64,000 nt of DNA, taken from the NCBI GenBank assembly GCA_017311315.1, contig CM029610.1, positions 6,932,387 through 6,996,386 on the forward strand, in the 5' to 3' direction. A program made the position numbers and the translations under genes. Source of the DNA: Dendrocalamus latiflorus (lineage: Eukaryota; Streptophyta; Magnoliopsida; Poales; Poaceae). Shown one piece after another: positions 59,119-64,000 of this stretch. The notes under the pieces were generated by a model. That model did not search any database and had not been told where the DNA came from. It saw only the letters and a list, made by a program, of their open reading frames with translations. Position 1 is the stretch's first letter. Every line of letters begins with the position of its first letter.

Positions 59119-59289
59119 CCTAATTAGCATCCATGATATGGAAGTTTTTTATGGTTCAGATTATGAAATTGACACCGCTGTTGGGTGGAGTAAGTACTGA
59201 ATTTTTTGTTCATGCCACACGTTTGCTTCTATGTCATTTTGTACCTTGTCAATCAGTGGAGTGCGGGAATTTTAAACATTCTCAACACT

Positions 59290-59562
59290 TTACTTATTTT
59301 GGCGCGAGCTTCAGACTTCTGCATTATTTTTCATTATTAATAAATTTTGTCTTTTTCTGAACTTTTGATATTTTTTGAGTTTTTTGCTGGTTCTTTTCCT
59401 GTATTTGTTTTATGTTTCTGTGATGAGCTAACATATTTTTTTTCTATTTTTTTAAATTTAATTATGCCAAATAAGCCACATTCAGTTACAATGTAATTTT
59501 AGTCAGTTACAGTACAATTTTATCCATAATCCACTAATTTTCAGTCCAACCGAGCGGGGCCA
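59290..59562 (+). repeat. MITE, family B, copy 2 of a close pair
   Basis: Same segment order as 58842-59118: ATTATTAATAAATTTTGTCT, GCTGGTTCTTTTCCTGTATT, GATGAGCTAACATATTTTTT, TTAATTATGCCAAATAAGCC. Both copies run in the same direction. Confidence 0.7.
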
Positions 59563-59784
59563 TAACAGTCAAGTCGAAAATCTATGATGCAAAATTCCTA
59601 AAGCCAAAGACAAATGATGCAAAATTCCAAATACAAGTTGCCAATTTGAAAGAAGGAAAAAAAAGAGATAAAGGTGTTTGTTCGAAGAGTGGCCCCATCT
59701 ACCCACTGTGCAAGCTCAAGCATGTGTGTAATCAAAAGGTTTGGCTTTCTGGTATCCATTGTTTAGTGCGTAAACACAACGAGT

Positions 59785-59980
59785 TTATTTTTTATGACTG
59801 TAGTTTATAGCTTTTTAGTTATATCTTGTGGTTTTTAGGCTATTTGTGAAAGAGAACACGGAGTAACAGAAACTTGCATGTGATTATATAAATGAAATCA
59901 CTATAGTGTATACTACAATAAATTTATAGACCCTTACTATAGCAAAAGCTAAAACCACTATTAAAAGCTGCAAAGAACAA
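59785..59980 (+). repeat. MITE, family A
   Basis: Diverged copy: TTTATGACTGTAGTTTATAG, then ACACGGAGTAACAGAAACTT, TACTACAATAAATTTATAGA and TACTATAGCAAAAGCTAAAA, ending GCTGCAAAGAACAAGC. Confidence 0.6.
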
Positions 59981-60096
59981 GCAATCATTATGTAGCTCTG
60001 ATTTTCATTATTGTTTGGTGTGCAATCATAATAACATTCTTTTAGACAGTGATTTATAATTTTTAAGTATAACTTATTAATCTAATAAGTAGTGAT

Positions 60097-62206
60097 TGTT
60101 AAAGAGATAGAGTTGTATTAGGAGATAGAATTGAGATAGAGTTGTATTAGGAGATAGAGTTGTATTCTATTCCATATATGCCTTATCTCTATATGGCATA
60201 TCCTCTTGTACTCTCCTATATATATGGCCCTTTGGGTCTCATATCAATACACACAATATTCATAACATGGTATCAGAGCTTAGGATAAAACCCTAACCTC
60301 AATCTAGCCTTCGTTCCTCTTCCGCTGCCGCTGCCCCGGGAGGCACGATCTTCACTCCCGGGGCGGCCACCTCTTTTCGCCGGCCGTACGGTTCTCGTCG
60401 ACAGCCGCCTCGCATTGGTGACGCTGGCGCTGAGGACGCCGTCGCCACTTCTCTTGGCCTGCCCGGTCTCCCCAACACTGCGCCGCGCCGTCACGGCCGC
60501 GCTCGAGTCGTCGCCGTTGGTGTGCGTGTCCTCCTTCGCCGACGCCAGCCGCCGTCCTCGGGTCGCCGACCCTCCTCAGGTTCTCACGCCATCCAGATTC
60601 GATCTGGATGGGCCGCTGTCTTCCTCGGGCCGCCGTCACCGTGGTGGATCCCGAGGGATCCCGGTCGCCGCCTCCCGGTCCTCGCGCTGCCTCGGCCCGG
60701 ATCTGAGCTGCTGTCGCCGTCAAGTCTGGATCCGGCCTCCCCGCCGGATCCCGTACCTCTGTGCCACGCGCCGCTGCCTTCAACCGCAGCCGCCGCCGAC
60801 TCACCGCGCCCGTCTCCGCCGGATCCGACGCCTCTGACCAGCTCCGGCCTGGCCCGCGCCGGATACGGCCGCCTCTGGCCCTCCCCGCGTGGATCCGGCC
60901 ACCCGACGCCGCCTCCTTCAACCGCCGTGCCCGCGCCTCCGCGTCCTCATCGTCGCCTTCTCCCATCTTCCGGCCGCCGTCGCGCCGATGCTCTTCCTGG
61001 CAGTCGCCGCCGCGGCTCGGGCTGTCTGCGCCCGTGCTGCCGTCGCCTGGCCCCGGGGAGCCCGCCGCTCCTTCTTCCGTCGCATGATGTGAGGCGGGAC
61101 CGCGGGAGTGAGGGATCGGGGTGTGAGGAGAGAGAATGAGAGGGGAGGGGTTTTTTAAGGGTTATTTTGTCTGTTTTAGTGTTCGTATTTCTTTTGAGTC
61201 AGTCTTCGAGTTATTTTTCTCGTGAGTCTTTCGCTGCATTCAAAAGTCCGTAGTTTTATTTTTAGTTCGTTCAAATCGTGCAAGTCCACAAAAATTTATT
61301 GTCAGTCATAGAAGTGTAGGAATTTTATTTTGCATGGTAGCAGTCGTCGCTCTACTTTCTGAGTCGCGTGCAGATCGTAGAAGTCGTTATGATGCCGCCG
61401 CTTCTCTAGCCGCCGCCCCGAGCTTCAAAGGCCGCCGCGCGTCCTCTGTGCACTGCGCCGCCACCTCTTGGGTTTCGATCTGCGCCGTCATGCATCTATC
61501 TATTTCTCTTCGGCTTGATTTGACAGTTTATTCAAAGGCTGCACGCAGCGACGACATCATCAAGATTCGGATTTCGTATTTTTCTTGTTTAAGTGTTCAC
61601 CCTTTTTCAAATGCAACGCTATTGCATACGCCTTGCATTTGAGGGGGTGTTAAGGAGATAGAGTTGTATTAGGAGATAGAGTTGTATTCTATTCCATATA
61701 TGCTTTATCTCTATATGGCATATCCTCTTGTACTCTACTATGGCCCTGTTTGTTTCCACTTAAGATTATTATAATCTAGCTTATAATCATAAGTGGAAAC
61801 AAACAGCCTAGATTATAAGGCAACTTATTATAATCTAATAGCCCAGATTATTGTAATCTAATAAGCTCAAAAAAGGAGCTTATTTCAGCTTATAGATCCA
61901 CCTTTTATCTTAAGGACCATAAAACTTTAGGAATATTACCCACCTTTGCCATTCATCCATTCCCCAACTCCCTTGCCTCTCTCTCAAGGATATTGTAGTC
62001 TTTAAACATTCGAATACAACAATCCATAACTCTGATAATCCAGGCTGCCAAACACTTACAGCTTATTTTCCACCAGCTTATTATAATCTAGCTTATATAA
62101 TCCCCCACCTATAAGCTGGATTATAATAATCTTAAGTGGAAACAAACAGGGCCTATATATATATAGCCCTTTGGGTATCATATCAATACACACAATATTC
62201 ATAACA
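60097..62206 (+). mobile_element. Non-autonomous copia-type LTR retrotransposon
   Basis: The 5' LTR (60097-60267) starts TGTTAAAGAGATAG and ends CATAACA. TGGTATCAGAGC, the standard initiator-Met-tRNA primer-binding site, follows at 60268-60279. The 3' LTR (61648-62206) starts TGTTAAGGAGATAG after the polypurine tract TTTGAGGGGG and ends CATAACA. Both sides are flanked by the target duplication GTGAT (60092-60096 and 62207-62211). The 1.37 kb interior is GC-rich, and its frames resemble no gag or pol, so the element relies on enzymes from elsewhere (LARD/TRIM-like). The 3' LTR is split by a MITE at 61742-62153. The 5' LTR has an extra short direct repeat (GAGATAGAGTTGTATTAG). The interior may hold captured genic sequence, but I could not identify a source. 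Confidence 0.93.
61742..62153. mobile_element. MITE nested in the 3' LTR
   Basis: Terminal inverted repeats GGCCCTGTTTGTTTCCACTT and its complement continue for more than 30 bases. The unit is 412 bases, non-coding, and interrupts an LTR whose other copy is intact. The flanks read TAT on both sides, in line with a three-base PIF/Harbinger-like target. An extra inverted GTGGAAACAAACAG lies internally at about 61793-61806. Confidence 0.9.
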
Positions 62207-62372
62207 GTGATCACTAGATCAAAACTAAAACCGGCTGAAATTACAGTTAAACCTGCTCATCTCCTCTCCACCTCAGTTGCTCACAAGTCACAACTCATAG
62301 CAAGCGCCCCCCGTCCCCCCCTTGATCCCCAAACCCTAGCGCGCGCGCGCGGTCGAGCGCGAGCTGCGGCGG

Positions 62373-64000
62373 ATGGAGTCGCAGGTGGTGGTGGCGCTCG
62401 CCCTCTCGCTCGTCGGCGGCCTCAGCACCTCCATCGGTACGGTACACCCCTCCACAGCACAGGCTCCCCCCCAACCCCCCCCCCCCCCCAAAATCGGTTG
62501 CTTGCCTCGTGCGTGCCCGCTGCCCTGAGGCTTCTTGCGGTCTCCGGGCTTTCGCGGGATTCGTCTCGCGTCCTGCTGCTTCCAGTTCCGCTCCTTTTCC
62601 GCGGTTCACTTGGTGCTCTAGCTGCTCAAGTAGTCGCGGGCGTGTGTCTCGTGCTGCGGTTTGAAGGAATCTCAAAGCGATTAAGCATATCACATTCGTA
62701 GGAGTTTTATGCGTGGGTGGATTCTAGGTGGTGCTGTCGAATTCTAGGTTGTTAGGTGAATTCCATTGTCTAGTGTGGAGCTGTGGATGGGTTTTCTTTT
62801 TGGAACAAGGGTCAAGCAAACCCCTGTTTCCTAGAAACAGAAAATTAGAGCTCTGAATCTAGTGTCTTCCTGAACCATCTTGACTGTTAAGCGATGGAAA
62901 TTGAGCTATTTAGGCCTGTAAGCATAAAGATTAATCAATCCAAGCAACTGGTCATATTATTTTTCAAGTATAGGAATGGGACCTAAGTGGCACAATTGCA
63001 CAAGTTTAGGGGCCAGGGTGTGGTTTTCTCTTACTTGTACTATGTACAAGTAGTAACTGGTCTTTCATGGTCTGGTAACATGAGACATGATACATATAGA
63101 TATTAGGCGTCCACATTGTACTTGCTTACGTTTGGTTAACAATTTGCAACGGCGAACCATCTCAAGATGTTCAGAAATCGATACCGTCCTTTCCAAGCTC
63201 TGACTCTTAAGGTCTCTGATATGTGTATGTGTTTTACAGCAAGGCTTTTGTATGCCATTTCGCCCACTTCAGCTAAACTCATTTTTCTATTTCAGGTGCA
63301 CTGTTTGTGATTTTGAATCCTACCCCTAATCTTAAGATGCTTGGGCTTCTACAGGTGAGAAACTTTATTCCCTTAAGTTATTGAGTAACTTCATTATCTC
63401 TTAAGCAAGGTCTGGTTTAATTGCTGGTCTCCATATATTGCTGTCTTGCTGATACTGAATACAGGGTTTTGCTGCTGGACTTATGTTGAGCATTTCCTTT
63501 CTAGACTTGGCACACAACGCACTGAATTCTATTGGTTTCTTGAAGGGCAACCTCTGGGTGAGTTATGTTTTGCTTATAATTCTAGAATCCATGTCCATGT
63601 AATGTAATGCTGATCTATCACAGATGACAAGTAGCAACATTTGTAACTTATCTTCTTTTGCAGTTTTTTGCTGGAGTTCTTTTCTTTGGTTTGGTTGTCA
63701 AGTTTATTCCAGAGCCAACCATTGTGCCGATAACTAATGCAAGCAACAAGCAGGTTGGAATGAATAACTCTTAATGATGTTTGCAGCATCATATGATTCT
63801 GTTTTCTCACTTAAATATCAAGGCTGAACAGAATTTAGTTCTCTATATTTGGTTTGAGGAAAGCAGACTGATGATGATGGGTCAGGTAAAGATATGATGA
63901 AAAAACATCGTCGGCAAGTCTTATTTAGTGGAATCATTACTGCTGTTGGTAAGAAACTAAGAATACTTCTAAATCATTAAGTGCCCTTGTTTAATTTGAC
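62373..64000 (+). CDS. ZTP29: ZIP-family zinc transporter, ZTP29-like (5' part only)
   Basis: Five exons are inside the window: 62373-62436, 63296-63354, 63465-63557, 63664-63753, 63867-63948. They give the first 129 residues; the gene runs off the right edge. The start MESQVVVALALSLVGGLSTS forms the first membrane segment. LKMLGLLQGFAAGLMLSISF and DLAHNALNSIGFLKG, with the metal-binding His-Asn pair, form the second, and FFAGVLFFGLVVKFIPEPT the third. A cytosolic loop with KDMMKKHRRQVLFSG follows. Arabidopsis ZTP29 is a ZIP transporter of the endoplasmic reticulum linked to zinc balance and salt response; the same location is inferred. A telo-box AAACCCTA lies about 40 bases before the ATG. 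The last donor (GTAAGA at 63949) follows a one-base phase. Confidence 0.92.

Larger units (their letters stand above)
58128..60096. other. Intergenic region with several MITEs
   Basis: The first 200 bases are probably the AG-peptide 3'UTR. The rest is AT-rich and contains two family-B MITEs and one family-A MITE, listed separately. No gene is recognised. Confidence 0.5.

Noticed and set aside
60352..61139. Overlapping frames of up to 205 codons inside the LTR element
   Set aside because: Open on several frames of both strands because of GC bias. None resembles gag, pol or a known domain.
1..64000. CRISPR arrays, tRNA or rRNA genes, prokaryotic defence or metabolic operons
   Set aside because: None found. 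The repeats are plant transposon termini, LTRs or simple tandem arrays, and no cloverleaf or rRNA-like stretch was recognised by eye.

Overview
This is a 64 kb piece of a plant nuclear genome, almost certainly rice (Oryza) or a very close relative. Genes have GT-AG introns, GC-rich 5' ends and AT-rich introns, and they sit among many MITEs and LTR-retrotransposon remnants. No prokaryotic gene, operon or CRISPR array is visible. An A20/AN1 protein that I recognise as rice SAP8 and a TGA-class bZIP that looks like rice bZIP49 are both, from memory, on the long arm of chromosome 6, so the window probably comes from there. That placement is recollection, not a search result.

Layout: 1-1005 is the 3' end of a decayed Ty1/copia element. 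4149-13379 (+) is a ten-exon TGA-type bZIP gene with an unusually long intron 8. 14038-17900 (-) is an ABHD18-like alpha/beta hydrolase gene, convergent with the bZIP gene. 18284-20004 holds a MITE and a truncated Ty3/gypsy LTR pair. 20551-28131 (+) is a bHLH48/60-like gene carrying a twin MITE insertion. 29640-30720 is a gypsy-type transposon remnant. 33426-38075 (+) is a 12-exon GH127 beta-L-arabinofuranosidase-like gene. 39820-41235 (-) is the SAP8 gene with a 5'UTR intron. 41620-44147 (-) is a broken plant-mobile-domain gene. 46093-50917 (-) is a 12-exon BIN4 gene. 52802-54204 (+) is a ferritin pseudogene that still has introns. 54586-56970 (+) is a DNAJC9-like J-protein gene. 57951-58127 (+) is an arabinogalactan peptide gene. 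60097-62206 is a small non-autonomous LTR retrotransposon with a MITE nested in its 3' LTR. 62373 to the end (+) is the start of a ZTP29-like ZIP transporter gene. For every spliced gene I assembled exons by eye, checked that all splice phases agree, and give the exon coordinates.

The genes do not form a pathway. They are ordinary plant functions: two transcription factors, a lipase-like hydrolase, a cell-wall glycosidase, a stress zinc-finger protein, an endoreduplication factor, a histone-type co-chaperone, a cell-surface peptide and a zinc transporter. The most interesting feature is structural. A 444-bp block from the SAP8 5'UTR intron and start codon, plus a second block of SAP8 leader/promoter sequence, is copied in the same orientation immediately upstream of BIN4. 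The copied SAP8 ATG opens a 15-codon reading frame just before the BIN4 start. Other points of note are a phase-symmetric two-exon duplication inside BIN4, abutting E2F sites in front of the DNAJC9-like gene, and a palindromic tandem array in the gypsy LTR.
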